A DNA stretch of 64,000 nucleotides from Ramlibacter sp. WS9 (GCF_003797765.1 NZ_RKMB01000002.1:186001-250000), one strand, 5' to 3'. Positions 15,897-25,290 are shown, numbered from the stretch's first letter. The notes: generated by a model from the letters alone, not told the origin. Translations and numbers: made by a program.

Positions 15897-16870
15897 CCAT
15901 CATGCGGCCTTTCGCCATCGCTGCCCTCGCTGCCATCGCAGCCGCCAGCCTCGCGGCCACCGCCGCCAATGCGCAGACGTATCCCGACAAACAGATCACC
16001 TTCATCGTGCCTTTCGCCGCCGGCAGCGCCACCGACCAGCTGGCGCGCGCGCTCGGCCAGGGCGTCACCGGCGAAACGAAGCAGCCAGTGGTCATCGACA
16101 ACAAACCCGGCGCCAATGCCTTCATCGGCGCGCAGGCCGCGGCCAAGGCGGCGAAGGACGGGTACACGGTCTTCATCACCACCAACACCACACAAGCCGC
16201 CAACGAGCACCTGTTCAAGAAGCTGCCGTACGACCCGGTCAAGGACTTCGAGCCCGTCACGCTCTTGAGCAAGGGCGGGCAGATTCTCGTGGTGAACAAC
16301 AGCCTGCCGGTGAACAGCGTGCAGGACCTGATCAAGTACGCCAAGGCCAACCCGGGCAAGCTGTCGTTCGGCTCGGGCAGTTCGTCGAGCCGCCTCGCGG
16401 GCGAATTGTTCAAGCAGATGACGGGATCGTTCATCGTGAACATCCCCTACCGCAGCAACCCGCCCGCCGTGACGGACCTGATCGGCGGCCAGATCCAGCT
16501 GATGTTCACCGACATGGCCACGGGCCTGCCGCAGGTCAAGGGCGGCAAGGTCAAGGCACTGGGCGTGTCGACCACCAAACGTATCGCGCTGGCGCAAGAC
16601 ATCCCGACGATCGCCGAAGCCGGCGTGAAGGGTTACGAGAGCACCTTCTGGTTCGCTGCGTACGTGCCGGCCGGAACGCCCGCACCGGTGGTTGCGCGCC
16701 TGAACGACATCCTCAGCAAGGCGAACAAGAGCCAGGCGGTGACGAACTTCTACCAAAGCGTGGGGTTCGAGCCGCTGGGCGGCAGCCCGGACGATCTTCG
16801 CAAGTTCCAGGCGGCCGAGTCGCAGAACTGGGGAAAGATCGTCAAGGCCGCGGGCATCGAGAAAGAGTGA
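15893..16870 (+). CDS. Bug/TctC-family periplasmic solute receptor
   Basis: Tripartite tricarboxylate receptor, 325 aa. Signal peptide about residues 1-28 (ends AATAANAQT). The mature start YPDKQITFIVPFAAGSATDQ carries AGSATD where AGGxTD is usual, which may reflect a different ligand. Other landmarks are VVIDNKPGANAFIGAQ and GGQIQLMFTDMATGLPQVKG. ATG 15893 overlaps the preceding stop. As last gene of the AtuA-like operon, it probably captures the compound handled by those two proteins. Confidence 0.92.
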   Translation: MTIMRPFAIAALAAIAAASLAATAANAQTYPDKQITFIVPFAAGSATDQLARALGQGVTGETKQPVVIDNKPGANAFIGAQAAAKAAKDGYTVFITTNTTQAANEHLFKKLPYDPVKDFEPVTLLSKGGQILVVNNSLPVNSVQDLIKYAKANPGKLSFGSGSSSSRLAGELFKQMTGSFIVNIPYRSNPPAVTDLIGGQIQLMFTDMATGLPQVKGGKVKALGVSTTKRIALAQDIPTIAEAGVKGYESTFWFAAYVPAGTPAPVVARLNDILSKANKSQAVTNFYQSVGFEPLGGSPDDLRKFQAAESQNWGKIVKAAGIEKE

Positions 16871-16929
16871 AACGCGTGCGCAAAGCCGCTCAGCTGGTTC
16901 AGATCGATCCGACCCTTGGTAACAACAAC

Positions 16930-17925
16930 TTAGTGCGCCGCCACTTCGAACGACATCCCCTTGACCGCCTCCGGATTGTGGACGTTGATCGGCTTTCCGG
17001 CGTCGAAGGCAATGATGTTCTTGAACGCGTTGCCGTACGCGATCTCGTGGTTGTCCACCTCGACATAGCCGATGTGCGGCGTGCACAGGGCATTAGGCAA
17101 GGCAAGCAATGGATCCTTGCCGTCGAACACGGGCTCGTTCTCGAAAACATCGACGGCGGCCATTCCCGGCCTGCCAGCTTTCAGTGCCGTGGCCAGCACG
17201 CCGGGTGAAATCAGCTCGGCGCGGCTGGTGTTGACAAGCAGCGCGGTCGGCTTCATGCAGGCGAGGTCGTGCGCGGTCACACTTCCGCGCGTTTCCTCGT
17301 TGAGCCGCACATGCAGCGAGAGCACATCGGACTGGGCAAAAAACTCCTCGCGGCTCGCCGGGATGTCATGTCCGTCCTTGCGCGCCTGCCCGCTGCCGTT
17401 CTCACGCTCCCACACCAGCACGCTCATTTCGAAGGCCTTGGCGTATTGGGCGATGACCTTGCCGATTCGCCCGTAGCCGAGGATGCCCAGCGTGCGGCCG
17501 CGCAGGCCTCTGCCGATCGTGGACTGCCAGCGCCCCTGTTTCAAGGCTTCGGCTTCAAACGGTATGTGGCGCATCGCCGAGAGAATGAGTCCCCAGGTCA
17601 GTTCCGCCGCGGCATACGAGGGACGGGAAGTCAGCGCCGAGCAAACAACGACACCGTGGTTCGTGCAGGCATCAAGGTCGATGTGTGGCACATGGCCGTT
17701 CTGGGTGATGAGCTTCAGGTTGGGCAGGCGCTCGAGAAGCGCCTCGCCGACCGGCGTGCGCTCGCGCAGCAGGACCAGTGCCTCCGCGTCCCGAACCCGC
17801 TTGGCCAGGAGATCGACATCGGAGACGTAGTCGTTCAAGATGGTGACTTCGTGACCGTCGAGGGCGCTGAAACAGTCGAGGTGGCGGACGATGTCCGCGT
17901 AGTCGTCAAGGATGGCGATTTTCAT
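16930..17925 (-). CDS. D-2-hydroxyacid dehydrogenase
   Basis: NAD(P)-linked oxidoreductase of 331 aa of the D-isomer 2-hydroxyacid dehydrogenase family. The nucleotide-binding motif is LGILGYGRIGKVIA. Catalytic residues appear as Arg in LLVNTSRAELI, Glu in VFENEPVFDG and His in LCTPHIGYVE. It is the last gene of the operon starting with the cyclase at 21776; the RraA gene is 22 nt upstream. The pairing of RraA-like enzyme and hydroxyacid dehydrogenase repeats the arrangement at 10217-11820, although the two dehydrogenases are clearly different paralogues. Confidence 0.9.
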   Translation of the reverse strand: MKIAILDDYADIVRHLDCFSALDGHEVTILNDYVSDVDLLAKRVRDAEALVLLRERTPVGEALLERLPNLKLITQNGHVPHIDLDACTNHGVVVCSALTSRPSYAAAELTWGLILSAMRHIPFEAEALKQGRWQSTIGRGLRGRTLGILGYGRIGKVIAQYAKAFEMSVLVWERENGSGQARKDGHDIPASREEFFAQSDVLSLHVRLNEETRGSVTAHDLACMKPTALLVNTSRAELISPGVLATALKAGRPGMAAVDVFENEPVFDGKDPLLALPNALCTPHIGYVEVDNHEIAYGNAFKNIIAFDAGKPINVHNPEAVKGMSFEVAAH

Positions 17926-17947
17926 GGTGATCTCGGGTGTCGGTCGG

Positions 17948-18676
17948 TCAGGCGTTGGCGGGCAGGTCGGCAACCGCCCAGCCTTCGTCGATAAGCTTGC
18001 ACTTGCGGGCTTCAGCCGCGGCCTTTTTCTCGGCCAGCACCAGCACTTCCCCGGCCCGGGTGCGGGGGAGGAAACAGACGCCGGTGTCATCTGCCAGCAC
18101 GATGTCGCCGGGCGAAACGCGGATGCCGCCGATCTCCACGTCGCCATTGATCTCGACGGTTTCGATGCGCCACTTGCCGGTTACCGGTGAAATCTCGGTG
18201 GCCCAGACGGGATAGCCCACGGCCCTGGAATGGGAAACATCGCGAATGGCGCCGCTGATGACCGCGCCCGCTTCTCCCTGGCGCTTGCCGGTTTGCGCCG
18301 AGATTCCGCCCATGTTGGAGATGCCGCTGACACCGTCGATCACGAGCACATCGCCCGGCAACGCGAGGTTGTGCGCCTCGAACTCGGCCATCTTGTTGAC
18401 ATGGGCCCGAGCGGTCTCATAGGCATGCTCCCGCTGCATCACGTTGCGCACCGTCAACGCAGGTCCCACCATACACGCGCCGGCGATGGTGGGAACGAAC
18501 CGCGAAGCCGGCAGAACACCGACGATGCCCAGTTCGTCCATGATGTCGGAGACGATGCTGCTGGCGTCGCCGCCGAGGGACTTGAAGCCGTCGATCAAGG
18601 CTTGAGCCGGGCGCGGCACCTGCATCAGGCGAATGCGCTCACGGGCGATTTTTCCGGTCAGTTTCTTTTCGGTCAT
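17948..18676 (-). CDS. RraA-like aldolase/decarboxylase
   Basis: Enzyme of 242 aa with the RraA/HMG-aldolase fold. PGDVLVIDGVSGISNMGG (about 107-124) and the Arg-Asp pair at R145-D146 (GAIRDVSHSRAVGYP) mark the active site. It has an N-terminal extension of about 20 residues relative to the 10217 paralogue. An alternative GTG start at 18709 would overlap the esterase stop and add 11 residues; neither start has a strong ribosome-binding site. It lies in the LysR-controlled operon with cyclase, Bug receptor, esterase and dehydrogenase. Confidence 0.85.
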   Translation of the reverse strand: MTEKKLTGKIARERIRLMQVPRPAQALIDGFKSLGGDASSIVSDIMDELGIVGVLPASRFVPTIAGACMVGPALTVRNVMQREHAYETARAHVNKMAEFEAHNLALPGDVLVIDGVSGISNMGGISAQTGKRQGEAGAVISGAIRDVSHSRAVGYPVWATEISPVTGKWRIETVEINGDVEIGGIRVSPGDIVLADDTGVCFLPRTRAGEVLVLAEKKAAAEARKCKLIDEGWAVADLPANA

Positions 18677-18705
18677 GGTTTGGCTGCTTTGCACTGTGTC
18701 TTTCG

Positions 18706-19752
18706 TCACTTCTCGATGCCCTGCTTGACCAGCCAGTCACGCACCAGGCGGGCGACCTGGTCGCTGTTGCGATCCATCATCACCATGTGGCTGTTGCCGC
18801 GAATCCCCATCGCGGGCAGGTCGATGGTGTCCGTGGTGCCGCCAACTTTCTTGATGGCATTCGTGTAGGTCTCCGCGGTGTTGCGGTAGCGCGTCCAAAG
18901 CGCGCTGTCGCTCAGGTAGTCGCCCCACACTGTCAGGTGCGGTATGTGCTTGACTCGGGCGGGATCGACCTTCGCCGGGTCAAGGGCCGAGGCCGGCTCG
19001 ATCAGCACGACGGCCTTCACCTTGTCGGGCGCGCGCTGGGCCGCGGTGTAGACGAACTGGCCGGCTTGGCTGTGCCCGACGATGACGCAAGGGCAGACCC
19101 GCTGCACCAGCGCGTCGTAGGCGCTCTGGATCTGCGCATCGGTATTCGTCCAGCGCGCGACAAACTGCTTGGTGAACTGGTCGATCGAAGCCACCGGGAA
19201 CTGCATCCCCGGATAAGATTTTTGCTTGCTGACATCGGCCGCGTAACCATCGGCGGGACCGAAGCGAAAGATGCCCCACGATTGATCGATGGTGCGGTGC
19301 TCGGGCTCGGAGGGGTTGAGTTCCGGATAGCGCGCCCACGAGGAGCGGCCTCGTTCCACAGCGTCGGAAACCAGCGTGTCATAGCCCGCGCGCATGAAAT
19401 ACTCATGCCATCCGGCCCGGCCATCGGGCGTCGTCTCCCAGGTGACCCCGGTCAAACCGCCGCCATGCCACAGCAGCATCGGCACCTTCGCCTTGGGCGA
19501 TGCCAGAGTGAACTGCTGGACGTACAGCTGGCCAACCTGGTAGTCCCCGTTGGGATCGGACTTGCGGATCGGTGCCTGGGGATTGGTGCGCACTTCCTTG
19601 ATCGGCAAACCCGACAAGGTCTTTCGTTCGCCGCCGACGTGATAGCCGCGCACGCTCTTGAGCGGGATCGCGCTATCGGTCGGTTGCGCCATGCCGGCAC
19701 AACCCGCGAGCAAGGCGCCCGATGCGGCCAGCATCCATATTCTGGGATTCAT
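18706..19752 (-). CDS. Lipoprotein alpha/beta hydrolase (esterase-like)
   Basis: Envelope-anchored hydrolase of 348 aa. A lipobox LLAGC puts the acylated Cys at residue 18. The alpha/beta-hydrolase features are LLWHGGGLTGVTWE (oxyanion region near residue 93), the nucleophile Ser228 in IVGHSQAGQF, and a late His in RGNSHMVMMD. Acid residues are plausible but not assigned. The enzyme could release a carboxylic acid from an ester before uptake by the Bug receptor encoded 16 nt upstream. Unusual for a catabolic operon, it is exported and lipid-anchored, as is the cyclase that opens the operon. Confidence 0.85.
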   Translation of the reverse strand: MNPRIWMLAASGALLAGCAGMAQPTDSAIPLKSVRGYHVGGERKTLSGLPIKEVRTNPQAPIRKSDPNGDYQVGQLYVQQFTLASPKAKVPMLLWHGGGLTGVTWETTPDGRAGWHEYFMRAGYDTLVSDAVERGRSSWARYPELNPSEPEHRTIDQSWGIFRFGPADGYAADVSKQKSYPGMQFPVASIDQFTKQFVARWTNTDAQIQSAYDALVQRVCPCVIVGHSQAGQFVYTAAQRAPDKVKAVVLIEPASALDPAKVDPARVKHIPHLTVWGDYLSDSALWTRYRNTAETYTNAIKKVGGTTDTIDLPAMGIRGNSHMVMMDRNSDQVARLVRDWLVKQGIEK

Positions 19753-19768
19753 GGGGTTTCCTCCGAAC

Positions 19769-20743
19769 TTAGTCGACCTGCGCGCCGGACTTTTGGACCA
19801 GCGCGGCCCAGCGCGGAATTTCCTTCTGCATGAACTTCGTCAGCTCCTCCGGGGTGCTCCCCACGACTTCGATCCCGGTCGCCGCCATCTTCTCGCGCAC
19901 CTCAGGCGACTTCACCATCGCCACGATTTCCTTGTTGAGCCGGTCGACGACCGCCTTCGGCGTGCCCTTGGGCGCGTACACGGCCTGCCACGCCGCCATC
20001 TCGAAGCCCTTGACGCCCGCCTCGTCCATGGTTGGCGCATCGGGCACTGCCGCGATGCGCTTGGCCGTCGTCACGGCCAGCAACCTGAGCTTGCCCGCCT
20101 TCACCAGCGGCATGCCCGCCGTCAGCTGGTCGAACAGGAACGCCACCTGGCCGGCCGCGACATCCTGCAGGGCCTGCGGTTGTCCCTTGTAGGGCACGTG
20201 GGTCAGCGGCACCCCGATCAGGTCAGCGAAGAGTTCACCGGCCAGGTGCGTGGACGAGCCGGCGCCGGGCGATGCGAAGGTGCGCGCGGCAGCGTCCTTC
20301 TTGAGTAGCGCGATCAGCTCCTGCACCGTGCGCACAGGCAGTTGCGCGTTGACGTACAGCGCATTGGGAATGAAGCCCACCAGCGAGATGGGCTCGAAGT
20401 CCTTGACGGGGTCGTACCCCAGGTTCTTGTAGAGGCCCGCATTGATCGCATGCGTGCTGATCGTGCCGCCCAGAAGCGTGTAGCCGTCCGGATTCGCCTT
20501 CGCCACCAGGCGAGCAGCGATGGCGCCGGCCGCACCCGGCTTGTTATCCACGATTACCGGCTGGCCGAGCGCGGTCGCCAGTCCGTGACTGATGGTGCGG
20601 CCCACCACATCGGTCGTTCCGCCCGGCGTGAACGGCACGACGTAGGTGATCGGCTTGGCGGGCCAGGCCTGCGCCATGGCAGCGAGCGGCGCACACGCGA
20701 GAATGGCCGTGGCGACGAGGGCGAGTAACTTGGGTTGTTTCAT
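19769..20743 (-). CDS. Bug/TctC-family periplasmic solute receptor
   Basis: Tripartite tricarboxylate receptor of 324 aa. Signal peptide MKQPKLLALVATAILACAPL with cleavage near AMAQA. The mature start WPAKPITYVVPFTPGGTTDV and VIVDNKPGAAGAIAARLVAK are classical for the family. It is the second gene of the cyclase operon (25 nt after the cyclase, 16 nt before the esterase). Probably it binds the product of the two extracytoplasmic hydrolases. Confidence 0.92.
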   Translation of the reverse strand: MKQPKLLALVATAILACAPLAAMAQAWPAKPITYVVPFTPGGTTDVVGRTISHGLATALGQPVIVDNKPGAAGAIAARLVAKANPDGYTLLGGTISTHAINAGLYKNLGYDPVKDFEPISLVGFIPNALYVNAQLPVRTVQELIALLKKDAAARTFASPGAGSSTHLAGELFADLIGVPLTHVPYKGQPQALQDVAAGQVAFLFDQLTAGMPLVKAGKLRLLAVTTAKRIAAVPDAPTMDEAGVKGFEMAAWQAVYAPKGTPKAVVDRLNKEIVAMVKSPEVREKMAATGIEVVGSTPEELTKFMQKEIPRWAALVQKSGAQVD

Positions 20744-20768
20744 TGAATGGCCCCGTTCGGTATGCAGG

Positions 20769-21776
20769 CTACTTTTCGCAGATGGCGATGACCCGGGCTG
20801 GGCTACCACTGCCAATGACCAGGGGGAGCGCGCCTGCGATGAGGGTGCAGCTGTCGGCCTTGGCCGAAGCGATCGAGGCCAGGTTGGTGGCGTTCTCGAT
20901 GAACTTCCAGCCCCGCTGCAAGCCGCGCACATGCGATGCATAGATATGCCCCGTAAAGCTTGCGTCATGGCCGGCCTGGCCCTCGCCAGAGTCGATGCCA
21001 ATATTGTCGATGGCGATTCCGTTGATGCGGATTCCCTTCTGTTTTTCCAGGGCGATCAGTGCCTCGATAGCCGACCCGCTCACGCCAGGAAAATTCCAGC
21101 CATTGATGTAGGGCGATGTCGCAAGATCACCCCCTTTGTAGAAGCGCGACCAGCCGGTGTTCACGACGATCCAGCTGCCGTTCTGGAGCTTGTCGGCCAC
21201 AGCCGCGATGTCCTGGGCCGTGACGTTGTTGGGCGAGGCCTCCGAGAAGTCCATCACGGTTTTCTGCGGGCTGGGCGTGCCGCCGTTCTTGTCCAGTTGG
21301 GCCTGCACGCGTTGGCCGATGTCGACCAGGACAATGGGGCCGGTCAGGTCTGCAAGGGTCAACTGATTTTGAAACCTGCGAGGCAAAGTGGCATCGGCCT
21401 CGACCGTTCCGGGAACATTGACGTAGTGAGCCGGCGCATCGATGTGTGTGCCAAAGTGCTCCGCGATCGTCATGTAGGACCGATAGAAATGCCCGTCATC
21501 AAAGTGATTTTCGCTGGGCTGCAATGCAACCTGCCTGAAGAAGCTGGGCACCGGCTGGCTGTGTGCATGGGGCTGGGTCAGGTCTGGCTTGGCGGGGTCG
21601 CTGGCCAGAGGCGCGAAAGTCGGGATCTCGTGGGTCAGGTCAAGGTAGAGCGGCTTGGCCTTGGCGTCACTTTGCAAGATCGGCGAACCCTCGGCCGATC
21701 CACATGCAGTGAGCACCGCACCGCTGATCGCGGCGAGCCCTATCGCGCCAATGGCGATCAACTTTTTCAATCTCAT
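20769..21776 (-). CDS. Lipoprotein cyclase-family hydrolase (kynurenine-formamidase-like)
   Basis: Metal-dependent hydrolase of the cyclase/kynurenine formamidase family (PF04199), 335 aa. The diagnostic metal site is seen at residues 107-117 (HFGTHIDAPAH), with a further conserved His near SHVRGLQRG. The N-terminus carries a lipobox (LTAC, Cys25), so the mature protein should be a lipoprotein; most family members are cytoplasmic. The start at 21776 has AAGGAG 6 nt upstream. It is the first gene of a five-gene operon (21776-16930), divergent from a LysR gene with a LysR box between them. Confidence 0.88.
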   Translation of the reverse strand: MRLKKLIAIGAIGLAAISGAVLTACGSAEGSPILQSDAKAKPLYLDLTHEIPTFAPLASDPAKPDLTQPHAHSQPVPSFFRQVALQPSENHFDDGHFYRSYMTIAEHFGTHIDAPAHYVNVPGTVEADATLPRRFQNQLTLADLTGPIVLVDIGQRVQAQLDKNGGTPSPQKTVMDFSEASPNNVTAQDIAAVADKLQNGSWIVVNTGWSRFYKGGDLATSPYINGWNFPGVSGSAIEALIALEKQKGIRINGIAIDNIGIDSGEGQAGHDASFTGHIYASHVRGLQRGWKFIENATNLASIASAKADSCTLIAGALPLVIGSGSPARVIAICEK

Positions 21777-21865
21777 CGAAATCTCCTTTTGTGTTTGGCT
21801 CGCCTCCTGCACGAAGCGGCTGCGCGTATTAAAGGAGCACTGGGTTCATAATTCAAACGAATCTT

Positions 21866-21886
21866 TTCAATAAACAAATTCTTGAA
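21866..21886. promoter_or_regulatory. LysR-type box
   Basis: Perfect interrupted palindrome TTCAA-N11-TTGAA in an AT-rich stretch, matching the T-N11-A rule for LysR-type regulators. It ends 4 nt before the LysR ATG at 21891 and lies 90 bp upstream of the cyclase operon start. It fits autoregulation plus control of the divergent operon. Confidence 0.6.
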
Positions 21887-21890
21887 ATTC

Positions 21891-22799
21891 ATGAATCTGA
21901 CGGTTCGCCAGTTGCGCGCTTTCACATTGGTTGTCGAGAAAGGCAGCTTCACAGCCGCCGGACACGCGATGCACCTGACGCAATCGGCGGTCAGCATTCT
22001 GGTGAGGGACCTGGAAGAAGAACTGGGCTCACGCCTGATCGATCGCACCACTCGAAGCATCGCCGTTACCACGGTAGGGCAAGAGTTCTTTGCCAGCGCA
22101 CAACGCATACTGATCGACCTTGAGCATGCGATCGGCAACGTGGACAAGCTGATCACGAAGCAGCGCGGCCGCGTGGTCGTGGCCGCGCCGCTGGTTCTGT
22201 CGAGCACCTTGTTGCCGTCCATCCTGGCGACGTTCGGGCGCCTGCACCCTGGCGTCGATGTGCTGGTACTGGACTCACTGACGGACCAGGTGCTGCCGAA
22301 TGTGCGTTCCGGCGCGGCAGACCTGGGCATCGGTACTTTCCGCAAGACAGAGGCGGATCTCTCCAGCACTCTGCTCTTTCGCGAACCGCTGGTAGCCATC
22401 TTCCTCAAACACCATGCGTTCAGCCGCGCAAGCCGCCTGACCTGGAAGGATCTGCGTGGCAACCCCATCCTGGCCCTGCGCAGCGGCAGTGTCTTCAGGG
22501 AACTGACCCAAGCCGGTTTGGCTGCTGCCGAGTTGCCGCTGGAGCCCGCCTTCGAAGCCACGTACAGCGGCACGCTGATCGGGTGGGTGAAGGCCGGGCT
22601 GGGTGTGGCGATCGTCCCAGCGCATGCCACGGCACTGGTGGACCAGAGGCGGTTCGGCTGGAAACGCCTGGAGAAGCCCGCGATCGAACGAGAGGTCCTG
22701 ATGGTGCACCGGGCCGGAGTTTCACTGTCACCTGCGGCGCAGGCATTCGCCGAGCACTTGCTCGAGCATGGCCCAAGCAGCGCTGTCTCCGCCCCCTGA
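21891..22799 (+). CDS. LysR-family transcriptional regulator
   Basis: Regulator of 302 aa. Winged helix at residues 3-62 (VRQLRAFTLVVEKGSFTAAG, SAVSILVRDLEEELGSRLID), effector domain about 88-295. The ATG at 21891 directly follows the LysR box; an upstream TTG would lie inside the box. It is divergent from the cyclase operon and is the obvious candidate regulator. The effector is probably the organic acid bound by the operon's Bug receptor. Confidence 0.9.
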   Translation: MNLTVRQLRAFTLVVEKGSFTAAGHAMHLTQSAVSILVRDLEEELGSRLIDRTTRSIAVTTVGQEFFASAQRILIDLEHAIGNVDKLITKQRGRVVVAAPLVLSSTLLPSILATFGRLHPGVDVLVLDSLTDQVLPNVRSGAADLGIGTFRKTEADLSSTLLFREPLVAIFLKHHAFSRASRLTWKDLRGNPILALRSGSVFRELTQAGLAAAELPLEPAFEATYSGTLIGWVKAGLGVAIVPAHATALVDQRRFGWKRLEKPAIEREVLMVHRAGVSLSPAAQAFAEHLLEHGPSSAVSAP

Positions 22800-23046
22800 T
22801 AGTCCAATTGGCGGAACCGGACCCTGCGATTCTGCCGCTCCGTCCGGTCATGCGCCAATGAGCCAACCCCCTCAAGAGGTCCGCATCATGGAACGTGTTG
22901 AAAAAAACTTGGCGCGCACAAGTTACTGACTAGCATGTCGAAACCGAGGCGGAAGCCGCAGCGGTAGCACCGCAGACCAGCAATGCACCACTCCGCTTGG
23001 CGCGAAGGTTCTTGCGGCTCGTATGAACAATTTCAGGAGACAACTC

Positions 23047-23502
23047 ATGGACGCCATCAAGCGGCCCGCCTTCTTCATCGAACCCGCCACCTACCCGCGC
23101 CCGCTCGAGGTGGTCGGCCTGCAAGTCAAGGTCCTCGCCTCGGGCAAGAACACGGGTGGATACGAAATCTTCCTGCAGGACGGCGTGGAAGGCAGTGGCG
23201 CACCGCCGCACCATCATCCGTGGGACGAGTCTTTCTATGTGGTGCGCGGTGACGTGAAATTCGGCTTCGGCGATGAGGAGCATGTCGCCCGAGCCGGTAC
23301 GCTTGTGCACTTGCCGGCAGGCACGGTTCACTGGTTCCGTGTCGGCACGGACGGTGCCCAGATGATCTCCATCACCGGCCGCGAAGCCGCCTCGGCGATG
23401 TTCGAACACATCGATCGCGAGATTTCGCCCACCTCGCCTGATTTCAAGCGACTCGCGGCCATCTCGGCCGAGCATCAGTCGCTGATCCGCGCGCCGGGCT
23501 GA
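23047..23502 (+). CDS. Cupin-domain protein
   Basis: Small single-domain cupin of 151 aa. Motif 1 is seen as PPHHHPWDESFYVVRGDVKF (His, His, Glu metal ligands) and motif 2 as GTLVHLPAGTVHWFRVG. The start at 23047 is set by AGGAGA at 23035-23040; an upstream ATG at 23023 is less well supported. The N-terminus IKRPAFFIEPATYPRPLEVV is typical of cupins used as oxygenases or sensors. It stands alone, convergent with the mmsA-like gene, and its substrate is unknown. Confidence 0.85.
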   Translation: MDAIKRPAFFIEPATYPRPLEVVGLQVKVLASGKNTGGYEIFLQDGVEGSGAPPHHHPWDESFYVVRGDVKFGFGDEEHVARAGTLVHLPAGTVHWFRVGTDGAQMISITGREAASAMFEHIDREISPTSPDFKRLAAISAEHQSLIRAPG

Positions 23503-23526
23503 GCCGGCACTATCCCTTTGGCGTCA

Positions 23527-23548
23527 ATGCTGCCGCAGATGGCAGCAT
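23527..23548. terminator. Hairpin between convergent genes
   Basis: A perfect 8-bp stem (ATGCTGCC and GGCAGCAT) with a 6-nt loop sits between the cupin stop (23502) and the dehydrogenase stop (23570). There is no T-tract on either side, so a bidirectional terminator or RNA-stabilising hairpin is plausible rather than certain. Confidence 0.5.
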
Positions 23549-23569
23549 GATGCCAATTCGGCGGTGCGA

Positions 23570-25120
23570 TCAAACTGCCGTAGGCATACTGAACTCGGCG
23601 CCCGTGCGCTTGCCCACCGGCCAGCGCTGCATGACGGATTTTTGCTTGGTGTAGAACCGCACGCCCTCCTCGCCGTAGATGTGCATGTCGCCGAACAGGC
23701 TCTTCTTCCATCCGCCGAAACCGTGCCAGGCCATCGGCACGGGCAACGGGACGTTGATGCCGACCATGCCCACCTCGATGTTGCGTGCGAACTCGCGGGC
23801 CGTGCTGCCATCACGGGTGAAGCAGCACACGCCGTTTCCGTATTCATGCGCGTTGATCAGTTCCACGGCTTCCTCGAGCGTCGCAACGCGAAGGCAACTG
23901 AGCACGGGACCGAAGATCTCATCCTTGTAGACGCTCATCCCGGGGGTCACCTGGTCGAACAGCGTGCCACCTAGCCAGAACCCGTTGTCGCAACCGCCGC
24001 CTGCACTCGCCTGCCTGAACTCGCGTCCGTCCACCAGCAGCTTCGCACCTTCGCTCTGCCCTTGCGCAATGTACCCGGCGATCCGCTCCCGCGCGGCTGT
24101 GCTGATGATCGGCCCCATCTCCGCTTCGGGGTCCGTTCCGTTCCTGACTTTCAGGGCGCGAGTCTTCTGCGTGAGGATCGGGAGGATGCGTTCGGCTGCG
24201 TCGCCGACCAACACGGCGACGGAGAGGGCCATGCATCGCTCGCCCGCGGAACCGAACGCCGCACCGATCAATGCGTCCGCTGCCTGGTCCATGTCCGCGT
24301 CGGGCATCACGACCATGTGGTTCTTCGCACCACCCAGGGCTTGCACCCGCTTCCCGTGTCTGGCGCCCTCCATGTAGATCTTGTGCGCCACGGGCGTCGA
24401 CCCCACAAACGACAGCGCCTTGACGTCCGGGTGTTCCAGGAGTGCGTCCACTGCGTCCTTGTCCCCCTGCACCACATTGAACACACCATCGGGAAGGCCC
24501 GCTTCCTTGAAGAGCCGCGCCAGCATGATCGAGGGCGTGGGATCCAGCGGGCTGGGCTTGAGGATGAACGTATTGCCCGCCGCGATCGCGACCGGGAACA
24601 TCCACATCGGCACCATCACCGGGAAGTTGAAGGGGGTGACACCGGCCACCACGCCCAGCGGTTGACGCAGAGTCCAGTTGTCGATGCCGGTGGACACCTG
24701 GTCGGTGTAGTCACCTTTGAGAAGCTGCGGAATGCCGCACGCGAACTCCACGATCTCGATGCCGCGCGTGACTTCGCCTTGGGCATCGGATGCCACTTTG
24801 CCGTGCTCGCGGGTGATCGCCGCGGCCAGTTCGTCCCGATGCCGGTTCAGCAGCTCCAGGAACTTGAACAGCACCCGCGCGCGGCGGATGGGCGGGGTCT
24901 GGGACCACTTGGGGAATGCCCTGGCGGCGGATGCGACCGCGCGGTCAACATCCGCTCGGGTAGCGAGCGCAACATGGCCGATGTTCGTTCCCGTCGCGGG
25001 ATTGAAGATGGGGGAGGTCCTGGCGCCGGCGACCTGTGGGTCCTGCCCGTCGATCCAGTGACCGACGTAAGCGATGGCTTCGGCGCCGGCGGTTCGACTG
25101 ATAGTGCTCATGTCGCTCAT
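23570..25120 (-). CDS. mmsA: Methylmalonate-semialdehyde dehydrogenase-like (acylating)
   Basis: Aldehyde dehydrogenase of 516 aa, closest to MmsA, which turns methylmalonate or malonate semialdehyde and CoA into propionyl-CoA or acetyl-CoA plus CO2. MmsA-specific blocks are [39 protein letters not shown] and the catalytic Cys in [14 protein letters not shown]. The length is normal for MmsA. It is the last gene of the operon that begins with the M19 dipeptidase at 29492; its ATG overlaps the DUF1508 stop (ATGA). The context suggests that the pathway yields a semialdehyde feeding central CoA metabolism. Confidence 0.88.
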   Translation of the reverse strand: MSDMSTISRTAGAEAIAYVGHWIDGQDPQVAGARTSPIFNPATGTNIGHVALATRADVDRAVASAARAFPKWSQTPPIRRARVLFKFLELLNRHRDELAAAITREHGKVASDAQGEVTRGIEIVEFACGIPQLLKGDYTDQVSTGIDNWTLRQPLGVVAGVTPFNFPVMVPMWMFPVAIAAGNTFILKPSPLDPTPSIMLARLFKEAGLPDGVFNVVQGDKDAVDALLEHPDVKALSFVGSTPVAHKIYMEGARHGKRVQALGGAKNHMVVMPDADMDQAADALIGAAFGSAGERCMALSVAVLVGDAAERILPILTQKTRALKVRNGTDPEAEMGPIISTAARERIAGYIAQGQSEGAKLLVDGREFRQASAGGGCDNGFWLGGTLFDQVTPGMSVYKDEIFGPVLSCLRVATLEEAVELINAHEYGNGVCCFTRDGSTAREFARNIEVGMVGINVPLPVPMAWHGFGGWKKSLFGDMHIYGEEGVRFYTKQKSVMQRWPVGKRTGAEFSMPTAV

Positions 25121-25290
25121 CGTTGATTGACCTCTGCATCCTTCGAGTTCTTGACCAGCTCGATGGCGGCCAGGCAGTCGGCTTGGTTGTAGTACTTCTC
25201 AACACTCTCTGCGACTTTGCGACGGTCTTCGCCGTACAGCGTCCAGCGCCAGAGGTTCGAGCTTTCCTCGCGGTAGTAGATGAATTTCAT
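25117..25290 (-). CDS. DUF1508 (YegP-like) small protein
   Basis: Protein of 57 aa. The sequence starts [20 protein letters not shown] and continues with [18 protein letters not shown], which matches one DUF1508/YegP repeat (a small beta-beta-alpha unit with W-R-W and a SKADC-like helix). Function unknown. Its stop overlaps the mmsA-like start by 4 nt, and it follows the GST gene by 18 nt, so it is embedded in the catabolic operon. It could be a small modulator or a chance passenger. Confidence 0.75.
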   Translation of the reverse strand: MKFIYYREESSNLWRWTLYGEDRRKVAESVEKYYNQADCLAAIELVKNSKDAEVNQR

